From Phytoactinopolyspora halotolerans (GTDB taxonomy: Bacteria; Actinomycetota; Actinomycetes; Jiangellales; Jiangellaceae), in the NCBI RefSeq assembly GCF_010550675.1, contig NZ_JAAGOA010000007.1:1-64000 (forward strand): a stretch of 64,000 bases of DNA, given 5' to 3'. How positions within the stretch are numbered: position 1 is the stretch's first letter; each line of letters begins with the position of its first letter. The notes beneath the pieces were generated by a model. That model worked only from the letters and a program-made list of their open reading frames with translations, searched no databases and was not told where the DNA came from. This document shows positions 8,641-17,191 of the stretch, piece by piece. Position numbers and translations under genes: made by a program.

Positions 8641-9479
8641 TCACACGGTTCCGATGCCGATATTCATCTCGGTGTGTACCACGACGTCGGGGGCACCGCC
8701 GGAACGTTCCCGGAAGATCCCGTCGAGTACTTGCTTGGCCTCGGTTCGCTGCTCGTCGGTCAGGTCTCGAGTCATCTGCACCGCGATCGGATGACTGGAG
8801 GTGACGACGTCCCAGAACCGGTCGGCGGACGCGTGGATCATCTCCTCGGTGATGGTGTAAACGACGACGTCGGTCAGGCCGGCGTCGGCCAGGTGCTCCC
8901 CGAACCGAGCGGGATCGGCCAGCTGGAACGGCAGCGGCGGTGGATCCATCGGCGACGGCGTGAACCCGGGGACGGACGCCTTGAGTGCGCCGACAAGCAG
9001 GGCGAGGAACTCCGCCTTCTGCAGCGCGCCGAACGTGGCGATCATGACCTGGCCACCGGGCCTGGTGACCCGGACGATCTCCCTGAGCCCGTCCTTGAGG
9101 TGCGGAAACAGCGACACGCCGTTGAGTGAGGCGGAGAGGTCGAACGCGTCATCGGCAGCTCGAGGGCTTCGCCATTCATGACTCTGCCCTCGATGCGGGA
9201 CAGCCCGTCGGCTTCCGCCCGCGCACGTAGCCGCTCGATCATGGTGGGAGCGATGTCCACCGCCACGACCTCCGCCCCGCGGCGAGCCGCCGGGATGGCG
9301 AGCGCGCCGCTGCCGCAGGCGACGTCCAGGAACCTGACGCCGGGATGGATGTCGAGCCGGTGAAGGACCCGCTCGCCGAACGGGAGCGTCCACTCCGTGG
9401 TGGTGAACTCGTCGAACCGCGGCGCAAGGGCGTCCCATGCGCCACGGATCTGCTCGGGCGTGGGTGTATGGATGGTCAT
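8641..9479 (-). pseudogene. Class I SAM methyltransferase, single frameshift
   Basis: The product would be a small-molecule methyltransferase of about 280 residues. The N-terminal part (from ATG 9479, with GAGGACC upstream) carries motif I, VRFLDVACGSGALA, and the acidic motif VVAVDIAP. The frame breaks near 9153, after GEALELP, and resumes one frame over with DDAFDLSASLNG, continuing to a stop at 8641. Restoring one G (CTG CCG GAT GAC) gives a full-length protein, so the lesion is a one-base deletion. It could be a real recent mutation or an assembly error; the rest is undamaged. Confidence 0.8.
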
Positions 9480-9612
9480 GGCGGTGGTCCTCTCTCTCGC
9501 ATGACGGCGATGAGAGAAGACTCCGCGTTCAGCACCGGCGTCCGCATCGGTCGCATCGACCAATTCGGCCGATGCATGCCGAGTGGGTATTTCTATGTAG
9601 CCGAGCCGGTCG

Positions 9613-11265
9613 TCAGACGAGGTCGTGTTCGTAGGCATAGGCCGTCGCCGCGGCCCGCGAAGAGAGTCCGAGCTTGGTGAACATGTTGCTCACATGGCGC
9701 GCGACGGTCTTCTCGCTGATCACCAGGTCCTCTGCGATCTCGCGGTTGGTCGCACCGGTCGCCAGCAGGCGCAGCACTTCGACCTCGCGCCGGGTCAGGC
9801 CGCCGGGGACAGCTGACACGGTGCGCTCCGCGAGTTCCCGGACCTGTTCCAGCCCTGGCGCCGAGCCCAGTTGCTCGAACGCCTGACGGGCCGCGGCCAA
9901 TTCCATCTCGGCGGTGTCGTGGTCGCCCAGCTCGCGGCAGACCCGCACCATCTGCAGCCGCACTCGGGCCGACTCGTAGGAAGCTTTGAGCTCGTACCAG
10001 GCCGCCGACGCACGGCGCAGCGCGGCATGGGCGGCCCCTGCGTCGCCGTCGGCAAGGAGCAGACAGCCACGGGCGTATTCGACCATCGCGCGCAGGTAGA
10101 GCGTGTCGAACGCGGCCGCGATCTGGTCGAGTTCGTCCAGTGCGGAGCGTGCGTCGTCGCGTTCACCCGCGGCGAGCATGATCTCGACATACGCCGACAG
10201 CACCCGGGACCGGTCCACCGGACCGTCGGCCTCGGCGAGCGTCCGTTGGATGGCGGCGGCCGCGTCGTCGAGCCTGCCCTGCGCCAGCCGGAGCAGGGCC
10301 ATGCCGGGCTGCGTCGGATGCCCGCAGCCGCTGGCATCGCGGTAGCACGTCTCGGCCCGGGCGAACTCGCCGCGCAGCCGGAGCAGTTCGCCTTGCTGGT
10401 ACAGAGCCATCCCCAGGACCGGATCACCGGGCGGGTCGCTCAGGTGCTCGCGCGCCTGCCGTACCTCTTCCATGGCTGCCGGCCACTCGCCCCGCAACTG
10501 CATGATCTCCGAGCGATGCACCAGGCACTGGCCTCGATACGGCTTGAGATCCTGTTGGCGAGCACACCAGCGGCTCAGTACTACGGTCCACTCCTGCATC
10601 CGTTGCACGTCGAAGATCGCCCGGCAGACGATGACCATGGTGCAGTAGACGATGCCGGCGGCGACCGGCGATACCTCTCCGGTTGTCACTGCCACCATCG
10701 CCTCATCCAGCCTCGCCAGGCCTTCTGCCACCTGGCCCTGCGTGACCAGCGATCGGCCTTGCCCCAGCCGGCCGAGCGCCCGCAGGTCGGCGTCGCCGAA
10801 CCGGTCTGCCAGCTCCGTGATGGCGACGAAGGAGCGGTACGCCGTCTCTGGATCGCCGCCCTCCAAGGTCCGCAGCGCCATCGGGATGCGCAGGTACCCT
10901 TGCTCGACGCAGTCCAGCGCCGCGTCGTCCAGGATGTGCTGCGCCCGTGCTAGCCAGCCACCGCCTCGCGCCTGCTCGCCGCGCTGCACGAGCGTCATTG
11001 CGAGCCAGAACGCGCACCGCACCGCGGCCGCCGTCGCACCACGGTCGAGGAACGCATGATGTGCGCGCTCCCAGGTTTCGCCGGACGCGTCGACGCGGCC
11101 GATCAGGTAGGCAGCCCGGGCCAGCTTGTCGAGATCCTCGGCGGCGAGGGTGTCCTGCCGGTCCGCGGCGGTCAGATGCTCGCACGCGTCCCGCCATGCC
11201 ATCCGCTGGTACGCCTCGCGGCCGCGGGCGGCGGCGACGTCAGCGGCCGAAGATGCCTGTGCCAT
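9613..11265 (-). CDS. LuxR-family regulator with TPR-like sensor region
   Basis: Transcription regulator of about 550 residues. The N-terminal ~480 residues are helical, alanine-rich TPR-like repeats (AARGREAYQRMAWRDACEHLTAAD onward). The last ~60 residues form a LuxR helix-turn-helix (GGLTRREVEVLRLLATGA, NREIAEDLVISEKTVARH). No Walker A motif is present, so this is not a full LAL/MalT protein. The ATG at 11265 follows GGGGGAG. It is flanked by the broken methyltransferase and a convergently unrelated HxlR gene. The inducing signal is unknown. Confidence 0.9.
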   Translation of the reverse strand: MAQASSAADVAAARGREAYQRMAWRDACEHLTAADRQDTLAAEDLDKLARAAYLIGRVDASGETWERAHHAFLDRGATAAAVRCAFWLAMTLVQRGEQARGGGWLARAQHILDDAALDCVEQGYLRIPMALRTLEGGDPETAYRSFVAITELADRFGDADLRALGRLGQGRSLVTQGQVAEGLARLDEAMVAVTTGEVSPVAAGIVYCTMVIVCRAIFDVQRMQEWTVVLSRWCARQQDLKPYRGQCLVHRSEIMQLRGEWPAAMEEVRQAREHLSDPPGDPVLGMALYQQGELLRLRGEFARAETCYRDASGCGHPTQPGMALLRLAQGRLDDAAAAIQRTLAEADGPVDRSRVLSAYVEIMLAAGERDDARSALDELDQIAAAFDTLYLRAMVEYARGCLLLADGDAGAAHAALRRASAAWYELKASYESARVRLQMVRVCRELGDHDTAEMELAAARQAFEQLGSAPGLEQVRELAERTVSAVPGGLTRREVEVLRLLATGATNREIAEDLVISEKTVARHVSNMFTKLGLSSRAAATAYAYEHDLV

Positions 11266-11454
11266 GGCCACAACTCCCCCGGCATCGGTCGGCTCTTCCG
11301 AGCCGTGCTCACCGTGCTCCGAAACGCCCTCACCTTGGAGGGAAATGTACTACCGAACCTGAGATTTCGCCCTGCTCCGTCTGAACTGACGGAACCGTGA
11401 CACGCCGGGGACCGGAGCACTCGGGACCGCGGAACCAGACCGCGCCGATGAGGT

Positions 11455-11835
11455 TCACAGCGGCGTCTCGTCGTCGAACCGCTCGCGTGCACGCTGGACG
11501 TCGGCCATGTGGGCCGCGGTCCAGTGCAGAAGCGCGTCAATGAGGTCTTGAAGGGTCTTCCCCAGGGCGGAGATGCGGTACTCGACGGCGAGGGGTCGCG
11601 TGCTCGTGATGACTCGGTCGATCATCCCGTTGCGTTCAAGCCGTCGCAGTGTCGCGGTCAGGGATTTCTGCGTCACCACCGAGATCGCTCGACGCAGCTC
11701 GTTGAAGCGCCGGGGCCGCTCGCACAGCTTGTCCAGCACCTGCAGCGACCACTTGTCGAGTACCTGATCGAGCAGCTCGCGGTGTGCCTCGGTGAGCTGA
11801 GGCGGCGCGGCGTCGAGGCGGGAGGTATCGGCCAT
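11455..11835 (-). CDS. HxlR-family transcriptional regulator
   Basis: A 126-residue winged-helix protein of the HxlR type, the family of redox- and aldehyde-responsive local regulators. Diagnostic stretches are LDKWSLQVLDKLCERPRRFNELRR and TQKSLTATLRRLERNGMIDR. The usual N-terminal cysteine is not evident; the only Cys is in KLCERP. It is divergent from the RidA-like gene at 11911, with a short dyad between them, so it probably represses both. Confidence 0.92.
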   Translation of the reverse strand: MADTSRLDAAPPQLTEAHRELLDQVLDKWSLQVLDKLCERPRRFNELRRAISVVTQKSLTATLRRLERNGMIDRVITSTRPLAVEYRISALGKTLQDLIDALLHWTAAHMADVQRARERFDDETPL

Positions 11836-11863
11836 GACACCTAGTCTCGTTGAAGTTCCCTTC

Positions 11864-11878
11864 GTCTACCAAGTAGAC
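11864..11878. promoter_or_regulatory. Dyad GTCTAC-CAA-GTAGAC, putative HxlR operator
   Basis: A perfect 6-bp inverted repeat lies in the 75-bp gap between the divergent HxlR and RidA-like genes. A related half-site (CCTACTAC) follows at about 11886-11893. The position suits repression of both promoters. Confidence 0.6.
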
Positions 11879-11910
11879 ATTGGATACCTACTACGCGACG
11901 GAGGAACCCT

Positions 11911-12321
11911 ATGACCGTGCAATCACTGACCCCCAAGGGCATGTTCCAGCCTGTGCCGTATCACCACGTGTCGATCGGCACCGGCACCCGCCACGTGCAT
12001 GTGGCCGGCCAGATCGCCCGCGACGCCGAAGGTCACCGCATCGCCACTGGCGATCTCGCCGGCCAGCTGATGCAGGCGTTGCGCAATACGGCACGCGGTC
12101 TTGCCGGTGCCGGAGCGACCTTCTCCGATGTGGTGCGGCTCAGGTTCTTCGTCACCGATTGGAGCCCGGAGAAGTACGACGACTTCGTCGCCGGCATCGA
12201 GGGTGTCGCCGACGAGCTCGGCATCCCGCGGCCGCTGCCGCCGCTGTCGGCCATCGGGGTGGACTACCTGTTCGAGCCGGACGTCCTCGTCGAGGTCGAG
12301 GCGTACGCCATCCTGGACTGA
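11911..12321 (+). CDS. RidA/YjgF family protein
   Basis: This 136-residue protein belongs to the RidA superfamily, trimeric enzymes that hydrolyse reactive enamines and imines. Visible features are HVHVAGQIARDAEGHRI near the N-terminus, ATFSDVVRLRFFVTDW in the middle and the C-terminal DVLVEVEAYAI. The Arg that binds carboxylates in true RidA (usually in NPVxRxxV) is not obvious, so it is better called RidA-like. AGGAGG-like sequence precedes the ATG. Control by the divergent HxlR gene is likely. Confidence 0.88.
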   Translation: MTVQSLTPKGMFQPVPYHHVSIGTGTRHVHVAGQIARDAEGHRIATGDLAGQLMQALRNTARGLAGAGATFSDVVRLRFFVTDWSPEKYDDFVAGIEGVADELGIPRPLPPLSAIGVDYLFEPDVLVEVEAYAILD

Positions 12322-12328
12322 CGCGAGG

Positions 12329-12363
12329 TGTGCGCCCGCGCCCCGGCACCCGCGGGCGCGCAC
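12329..12363. terminator. GC-rich hairpin between convergent genes
   Basis: TGCGCCCGCG pairs with CGCGGGCGC(GC)A around a 10-nt loop, in the gap between the convergent RidA-like and SDR genes. There is no T-tract, as is common in actinobacteria. I infer a bidirectional terminator. Confidence 0.6.
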
Positions 12364-12375
12364 CCCTTCACGGGT

Positions 12376-13128
12376 TCAGCGTTGGGCCGCCGGACGGACG
12401 ATGATCTCGTTGACATCCACGTCGGCAGGCTGCGAGACAGCGAAGCTGACAGCTCGTGCGATGGCGTCGGCCGGTATGGCGGCGGCGCGGTAGTCGACCA
12501 TGACCTTGGCCGCGTGCGGGTCGGTGATGTGATCGGCCAGCTCGGACTCGGTCACGCCCGGCGAGATCGTCGTCGCCCGGATGCCCGGATCGGATTCCTG
12601 CCGCAGGCCCTCGGTCAGCGCCCACGCCGCGAACTTGGTCGCCGAGTAGATGGCCGACGTGGGGACGACCTCGTGCGCGCCGATCGACGCGATGCTCACA
12701 ACGTGCCCCGTCCCCTGTTCCTGGAAGTGCGGCAGCACTGCGGCGATCCCGTTGTACAGCCCGCGGACGTTGACGTCGAGCATCCGGTCCCACTCATCGA
12801 CCAGCAGCGCGTCGAGACGGGAGAGCAGCATGACGCCCGCGTTCGCGACCAGGACGTCGAGCCTCCCTCGCCGCTCGATCACGCTGTCGACGAGTGCCCG
12901 GAACGCCGCCCGGTCCGTCACGTCCAAGGCACGCCCCTCTGCACTGTGACCGGCACCCTGAAGATCCCCGACGATCGCGTCGAGGCGGTCGGTACGCCTG
13001 GCGGTGAGCACGACGTGGTGGCCTTCGGCCGCCAGCCGCCGGGCCGTGGCCTCACCGATGCCGCTGGAGGCACCCGTGACCAGGATGACCTGCCGTTCCT
13101 GCCTGTTCATGTCGTTGTCGGTAGTCAT
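12376..13128 (-). CDS. Short-chain dehydrogenase/reductase
   Basis: Classical NAD(P)-dependent SDR of about 250 residues. It has the cofactor loop TGASSGIG, the NAG motif (VLVANAGVM), the catalytic Ser in SIASIGAHE and the YSATK motif. The ATG at 13128 (MTTDND) is preferred; MNRQ at 13110 is an alternative, and a longer reading to 13188 would run through the operator. It is divergent from the XRE regulator at 13231, which probably controls it. The substrate is unknown. Confidence 0.92.
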   Translation of the reverse strand: MTTDNDMNRQERQVILVTGASSGIGEATARRLAAEGHHVVLTARRTDRLDAIVGDLQGAGHSAEGRALDVTDRAAFRALVDSVIERRGRLDVLVANAGVMLLSRLDALLVDEWDRMLDVNVRGLYNGIAAVLPHFQEQGTGHVVSIASIGAHEVVPTSAIYSATKFAAWALTEGLRQESDPGIRATTISPGVTESELADHITDPHAAKVMVDYRAAAIPADAIARAVSFAVSQPADVDVNEIIVRPAAQR

Positions 13129-13170
13129 GGCAACAAATCTGGTCGGCGCGGCGGCGACCAGGAAGGCAAC

Positions 13171-13203
13171 CGTGTTCCTGGGAGTCACACACCCAGGAAC
13201 ACG
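13171..13203. promoter_or_regulatory. 12-bp inverted repeat, putative XRE operator
   Basis: The arms CGTGTTCCTGGG and CCCAGGAACACG are perfectly complementary, with a 9-nt spacer. They lie between the divergent SDR gene and the XRE gene, just upstream of the latter's -10 box (TAGCAT, 13218-13223). This geometry fits joint repression of both genes. Confidence 0.75.
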
Positions 13204-13230
13204 GCCGGTTTCCGGCCTAGCATGGGCTCT

Positions 13231-14070
13231 ATGTCGGAGAACCTCCTCGGTGACTTTCTACGGGCCCGGCGCGGGCAGGTCAGCCCCGCGGACGCCGGCA
13301 TCCCCACCATGGGGACGCGACGTGTCCCGGGCCTTCGCCGCGAGGAGGTCGCGACGATGGCCGGCATGAGCGTCGACTACTACGTGCGGCTGGAACAGGG
13401 TCGCGAGCGCAATCCATCGGCCCAGGTCCTCGACGCCATCGCCCGGGTGCTGCAACTGAGCGACGACGCTCGCCTGCATCTGTTCCAGGTGGCCGGGCTG
13501 ACCCCGACCCCATACCGCGGTTCCGCACCCGAGCGAGTCGATGCCCAGCTGCTGCGGCTGATGGACATGTGGCCGGACAACCCGGCGATCGTGCTGGGCA
13601 GGGCCTATGACGTCCTGGCCGGAAACCGGCTGGCGTATGCACTTTTCGATGGCTTTCGGTACGGCCCGAACCTGCTGATGAAGGTCTTCCTCGACCCGGC
13701 AGCACGGACCTTCTATGCCGACTGGAACCGTGCGGCGCTGAACACCGTCGCAGGCTTCCGGGTGCTGTACGGCGCGTACCCGAACGACGCACGCATCCAG
13801 GAGGTCCTGGAGACCGTCCGCATCCAGAGCCCGGACTTCGCGGCGATGTGGGAGCGCCACGACGCGCAGAGCAAGCAGTTGGAGAACAAGACGCTGCATC
13901 ATCCCGAGGTCGGAGACCTCACGCTGGACATGAACGCCTTCGACGTGAAGTCCACCCCCGGGCAGGAGCTGATCGTCTACCACGCCGAGCCCGGCTCCCC
14001 CAGCGCCGACGCGCTGAGGTTACTCGGCACTCTCGTCGCCACCCGGGACGAGGAACAGCGCTCCCGGTGA
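13231..14070 (+). CDS. XRE regulator with MmyB-type ligand domain (1 of 3)
   Basis: A 279-residue transcription factor. Residues 1-80 are an XRE helix-turn-helix with the family signature RRVPGLRREEVATMAGMS, then VDYYVRLEQGRER. The rest matches the MmyB-like PAS-type ligand-binding domain (NPAIVLGRAYDVLAGNRLAYALF, LHHPEVGDLTLDMN). The ATG at 13231 sits 7 nt after a TAGCAT -10 box and has no Shine-Dalgarno sequence, suggesting a leaderless mRNA. It probably represses the divergent SDR through the dyad at 13171. Confidence 0.92.
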   Translation: MSENLLGDFLRARRGQVSPADAGIPTMGTRRVPGLRREEVATMAGMSVDYYVRLEQGRERNPSAQVLDAIARVLQLSDDARLHLFQVAGLTPTPYRGSAPERVDAQLLRLMDMWPDNPAIVLGRAYDVLAGNRLAYALFDGFRYGPNLLMKVFLDPAARTFYADWNRAALNTVAGFRVLYGAYPNDARIQEVLETVRIQSPDFAAMWERHDAQSKQLENKTLHHPEVGDLTLDMNAFDVKSTPGQELIVYHAEPGSPSADALRLLGTLVATRDEEQRSR

Positions 14071-14108
14071 GCTCGCCGTAGTTGCCCGGCCACGCTACTG
14101 TTCGCCTC

Positions 14109-14819
14109 GTGGAACTGCGGTTCGAGACACGCGGGTCTGACTCGCCATGGGTCGACATCGTGTGGACCTGCACGAGTGAGCGGGTCACGGAGATGACCTC
14201 CGTGGCGGCTGCCCGTTGGGGCCTGGTGTTCTGGGAGCACGAAGGCAGGGCATACGCAGGCGTCTCCGGCCCGGAATCCAGGACCGGCACAGCGCCGGTA
14301 CCCGAGGGTGCCACCTTTACGGGCATCGAGTTCGCCCTGGGCACATCCCTCCGCGCCGTGCGCACGCAGACTCTCGTCGACGGCGGCATCGAGCTCCCCG
14401 ACACCACGCGTCGGACCTTCCGGCTCGACGGCACGCGCTGGGAGATCCCGGGCCCCGACGACGCCGAGGCGCTGGTAGGGCACCTCGTCCGGTCCGGGAT
14501 AGTCGCCCGTGATGCGCTCGTCGCCGAGGTTCTGCGCGGGCAGCGCCCGGCGGTTTCGGGCCGCACCGTCGAACGCCGGTTCCGCACGGCGACCGGGCTG
14601 ACGCAAGGCGCGGTCCGACAGATCGAGCGTGCCCGCACGGCCGCCACAATGCTGGCCGGCGGCGATCCGGTCGCCGACGTCGTCGCCAAGCTCGACTACT
14701 TCGACGAATCACACCTGGCCCGGGCCCTGCGCACGTACGTGGGACGGACCGCCGGGCAGCTCCGCGACGGCGCCGGTGGGGCGATCGCGCTCGACCTGGC
14801 TCAGCGCGCGACGTCGTAG
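14109..14819 (+). CDS. AraC-type regulator (first AraC/reductase pair)
   Basis: A protein of about 236 residues. The N-terminal ~110 residues are an unassigned beta-rich sensor (FETRGSDSPWVDIVWTC, TFTGIEFALGTSLRAVR). The C-terminal third is an AraC helix-turn-helix (VSGRTVERRFRTATGLTQG, DYFDESHLARALRTYVG). GTG at 14109 is 7 nt after a TACTGT -10 box with no ribosome-binding site, so the mRNA is probably leaderless. Its 3' end overlaps the convergent reductase gene by 19 bp. A protein of the same architecture recurs at 48609, again beside a reductase of the same family. Confidence 0.85.
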   Translation: MELRFETRGSDSPWVDIVWTCTSERVTEMTSVAAARWGLVFWEHEGRAYAGVSGPESRTGTAPVPEGATFTGIEFALGTSLRAVRTQTLVDGGIELPDTTRRTFRLDGTRWEIPGPDDAEALVGHLVRSGIVARDALVAEVLRGQRPAVSGRTVERRFRTATGLTQGAVRQIERARTAATMLAGGDPVADVVAKLDYFDESHLARALRTYVGRTAGQLRDGAGGAIALDLAQRATS

Positions 14820-15379
14820 ATCAGCTTGGTGATCCCGTTCGCATAGACCGCGGAGTCTCTGAGCTTGAGCATCTGCTTCTCCTTGTCCTCCCTGCTGAAC
14901 AGGCTCTTGCCGGCCCCGAGCAGCACCGGGAACAGGAGCAGGTGGTACCTGTCGATCAGTCCCGCGTCCGACAGCCGCCGGGTCAACTCCGCGCTTCCAT
15001 GAATGAAGACCGCTCCGCCGTCGCCCTCCTTGAGCGCGGCCACGTCGTCGGTGGAGCGCAGGATCGTCGTTGCGCCCCAGCCGTCGACGAGATCGTCGTC
15101 GGAGAGCGTGGTCGACACCACGTACTTGGGCAGTTCCTTGTATGCGGCGTGGTCCTCCGACTCGCGCCAGACCGGAGCGAACATCTCGTAGCTCCGGCGG
15201 CCGAACATCAGCGCCGTCGTCTCCTCGAGCTCCTCGCCCTTGATCGACCAGGCCTCGGGCACGAACTCGAGGTCCTTGAACACCCAGCCAGCGCTACGGT
15301 GCTCCTCCCCCGGGCCGCCGCCCGGGGAGTCCACGACGCCGTCGAGCGACATGAACCCCGTATAGACCAGATCACGCAT
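14801..15379 (-). CDS. Dihydrofolate reductase-fold protein (RibD C-terminal family)
   Basis: A 192-residue protein of the RibD C-terminal/DHFR-like family, NADPH-dependent in characterised members. Evidence: the start MRDLVYTGFMSLDGVVDSPG, LMFGRRSYEMFAPVW, KYVVSTTLSDDD, GDGGAVFIHGSAELTRRLSDAG and RYHLLLFPVLLGAGKSLF. GGAGG precedes the ATG at 15379. It converges on, and overlaps, the AraC gene at 14109. The physiological substrate of this subfamily is generally unknown. Confidence 0.9.
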   Translation of the reverse strand: MRDLVYTGFMSLDGVVDSPGGGPGEEHRSAGWVFKDLEFVPEAWSIKGEELEETTALMFGRRSYEMFAPVWRESEDHAAYKELPKYVVSTTLSDDDLVDGWGATTILRSTDDVAALKEGDGGAVFIHGSAELTRRLSDAGLIDRYHLLLFPVLLGAGKSLFSREDKEKQMLKLRDSAVYANGITKLIYDVAR

Positions 15380-15520
15380 GGTGCTGCCTCCAATGATCGA
15401 GCGAACTACCGCGCACCGTGGTGTGCGCACGCGCCAACGCTAGACCGCGCCGCCGCGATCGTCTTGGACGGAAACGACAGCAGGTGGCGGTGGCGGTGGC
15501 CGCGGCCGCCGCCGGATCGG

Positions 15521-16426
15521 TCAGGGCTGATCGTAGTGACCCGCGGCGATGTCTTCCAGCAACGTGGGTCCGGCTGGCCGCCACCCGAGCAGATCGCGGG
15601 TGATCTCACTCTTTGCCGGTATGCCGGCTGCCAGAAATCGTCCGATGAACGGGATCTCCTCGGCGATCTGCTCGGCCGGGGCCGACTTCGCCGGTACGCC
15701 GAGCCGGCCGGCGAGCGCTTCGGCGATCTGCCGGACAGCCACGCCCTCTTCGGCGACAGCGTGCAGGATCGTGCCGGCAGGAGCATGCTCGAGTCCGAGC
15801 CGGACCAGGCGTGCGGCGTCGGACCGATGAACAGCGGGCCAGCGGTTGCCGCCGTCGCCTGGATAAACCGAGGCACCGCGTCGCCGGGCGGCCTGCGCGA
15901 CGATGGAGATGAAGCCGTGATCACCCTCGCCGTGCACGGTCGGGGCGAAACGGACAGGAATGACGCGCACGCCCTTCTCGACGTAATCCAGGGCGAGGTT
16001 CTCAGCGCCACCACGAGGCGAATCCGGGCCGACAGCCTCATTGCGGTCCCGTTCCGTCACCGGACGGCCGAGACCCGACTGACCGGCCAGGGCCGTGCCG
16101 GATGCCAGCATGAACGGCCGGCCGGACCCATCGAGGGTGTCGCTGATGACCTGGACCGCCGCCCGTTCAGCCCGGTTGGAGACCTCGGGATTGTCCCAGT
16201 CGTGCTTGTTCGCCAGATGGATCACGGCGTCGGCCGCTGTCGCGCCCTGGCGGATCGAGTCCAGATCGTCCAGGTCCCCACGACGGACCGCCGCCCCGAG
16301 TCTGGTGACGACGGAGGCCGACTCCGCAGAGCGGGCCAAGCCGGTCACCTCGTGACCAGCCGCCACAAGGTCGGCGACGACGGCGCTCCCGATGAACCCG
16401 GATGCTCCGGTGACGAAAACGTGCAT
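15521..16426 (-). CDS. NAD-dependent epimerase/dehydratase-like protein (extended SDR)
   Basis: A 301-residue extended SDR. The N-terminal cofactor motif is VTGASGFIGSAV. The usual YxxxK region is divergent: GGAENLALDYVEKG occupies the place of the active-site helix, and Tyr and Lys are not clearly placed. YPGDGGNRWPAVHRSDAARLVRLGLE is typical of this subgroup of sugar or aldehyde reductases. It is divergent from the TetR gene at 16528, and two palindromes lie between them, so TetR repression is very likely. Confidence 0.88.
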   Translation of the reverse strand: MHVFVTGASGFIGSAVVADLVAAGHEVTGLARSAESASVVTRLGAAVRRGDLDDLDSIRQGATAADAVIHLANKHDWDNPEVSNRAERAAVQVISDTLDGSGRPFMLASGTALAGQSGLGRPVTERDRNEAVGPDSPRGGAENLALDYVEKGVRVIPVRFAPTVHGEGDHGFISIVAQAARRRGASVYPGDGGNRWPAVHRSDAARLVRLGLEHAPAGTILHAVAEEGVAVRQIAEALAGRLGVPAKSAPAEQIAEEIPFIGRFLAAGIPAKSEITRDLLGWRPAGPTLLEDIAAGHYDQP

Positions 16427-16444
16427 GGTGTGCTCACTCCCTAG

Positions 16445-16465
16445 TGATGTCAGTGTCTGACATCA
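16445..16465. promoter_or_regulatory. TetR operator 1: TGATGTCAG-TGT-CTGACATCA
   Basis: A perfect 9-bp inverted repeat with 3-nt spacer, 18 nt upstream of the epimerase-like gene start at 16426 and therefore well placed to block its promoter. A near-identical copy follows 34 bp further on. Confidence 0.82.
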
Positions 16466-16478
16466 ATGAGCTTAGCAA

Positions 16479-16499
16479 TGATGTCAGTTTCTGTCATCA
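16479..16499. promoter_or_regulatory. TetR operator 2: TGATGTCAG-TTT-CTGTCATCA
   Basis: The same 9-3-9 dyad as at 16445, with one mismatch. It ends 15 bp before the TACGAT -10 box (16515-16520) of the TetR gene, so it would cover the -35 region and give autorepression. Confidence 0.82.
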
Positions 16500-16527
16500 C
16501 ATTTCTCGTCCGGCTACGATTGCGGAC

Positions 16528-17106
16528 ATGGCACGTTGGGCACCCGGAGCGTCGGATCGTCTACAGCGAGCGGCGATGGAGCTGTTCGCTGAGCATGGCT
16601 TCGAAGCGACGACGGTGGCCGGAATCGCCGAGCGGGCTGGAGTGACCGAGCGCACATTCTTCCGGTACTTCGCGGACAAGCGCGAGGTGCTGTTCGCCGG
16701 CGAGCAGCACCTTGAGGCGGTCTTCGTCAGCGCAATCGCAGGGGCACCGGCAGACGCTCCCTTGACCGACCTGTTGGTCGCGGCACTCGACGCCGGCGGA
16801 GCGGCCCTGCAGGACATGCGAGGACGCGAGTTCGCCCGTGCACGAAACGAGATCATTGGGGCAAACGAGCAACTCCAAGAGCGCGAGCTGCTCAAACTAG
16901 CGAAGCTCTCTCACTCCGTGGCCTCCGCGCTCGTCGAACGCGGTATCGCTGACGTACCCGCACGCCTGGCCGGTGACCTCGTCGTATCCGTGTTCAGCAC
17001 GGCTTTCGCCCGGTGGGTCGCCGCGGATGAGACTCGTGACCTGGTCGAGCTCCAGCGCCAAGGGCTCACCGCGATCAACACCCTGGTCCGAACTGAGACG
17101 GGGTAA
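16528..17106 (+). CDS. TetR-family repressor of the divergent epimerase gene
   Basis: A 192-residue TetR regulator. The DNA-binding domain covers residues 8-55 (ASDRLQRAAMELFAEHGFEA, VAGIAERAGVTERTFFRYFADKREV), followed by a helical ligand domain. The ATG at 16528 is chosen because TACGAT lies 7 nt upstream (leaderless pattern) and because the longer reading from 16444 would run through both operators. The ligand is unknown. Confidence 0.9.
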   Translation: MARWAPGASDRLQRAAMELFAEHGFEATTVAGIAERAGVTERTFFRYFADKREVLFAGEQHLEAVFVSAIAGAPADAPLTDLLVAALDAGGAALQDMRGREFARARNEIIGANEQLQERELLKLAKLSHSVASALVERGIADVPARLAGDLVVSVFSTAFARWVAADETRDLVELQRQGLTAINTLVRTETG

Positions 17107-17148
17107 CGGCAGTTTCAACCGATGGGCTTGGGCAAACAAGCGCGACTG

Positions 17149-17184
17149 AAACATACGAACTTGTATCGTGCAACACGTATGTTT
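17149..17184. promoter_or_regulatory. Inverted repeat AAACATACG...CGTATGTTT before decayed ATPase gene
   Basis: Perfect 9-bp arms are separated by 18 nt, just upstream of the remnant gene beginning near 17192. It may be the old operator or promoter of that gene, or a terminator of the TetR gene ending at 17106. The sequence does not decide between these. Confidence 0.45.
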
Positions 17185-17191
17185 TCTGCCG

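Noticed and set aside
12328-13230. N-terminal extension of the XRE regulator by 300 residues
   Set aside because: It would cover the divergent SDR gene, the operator and the -10 box. The helix-turn-helix starts naturally at 13231.
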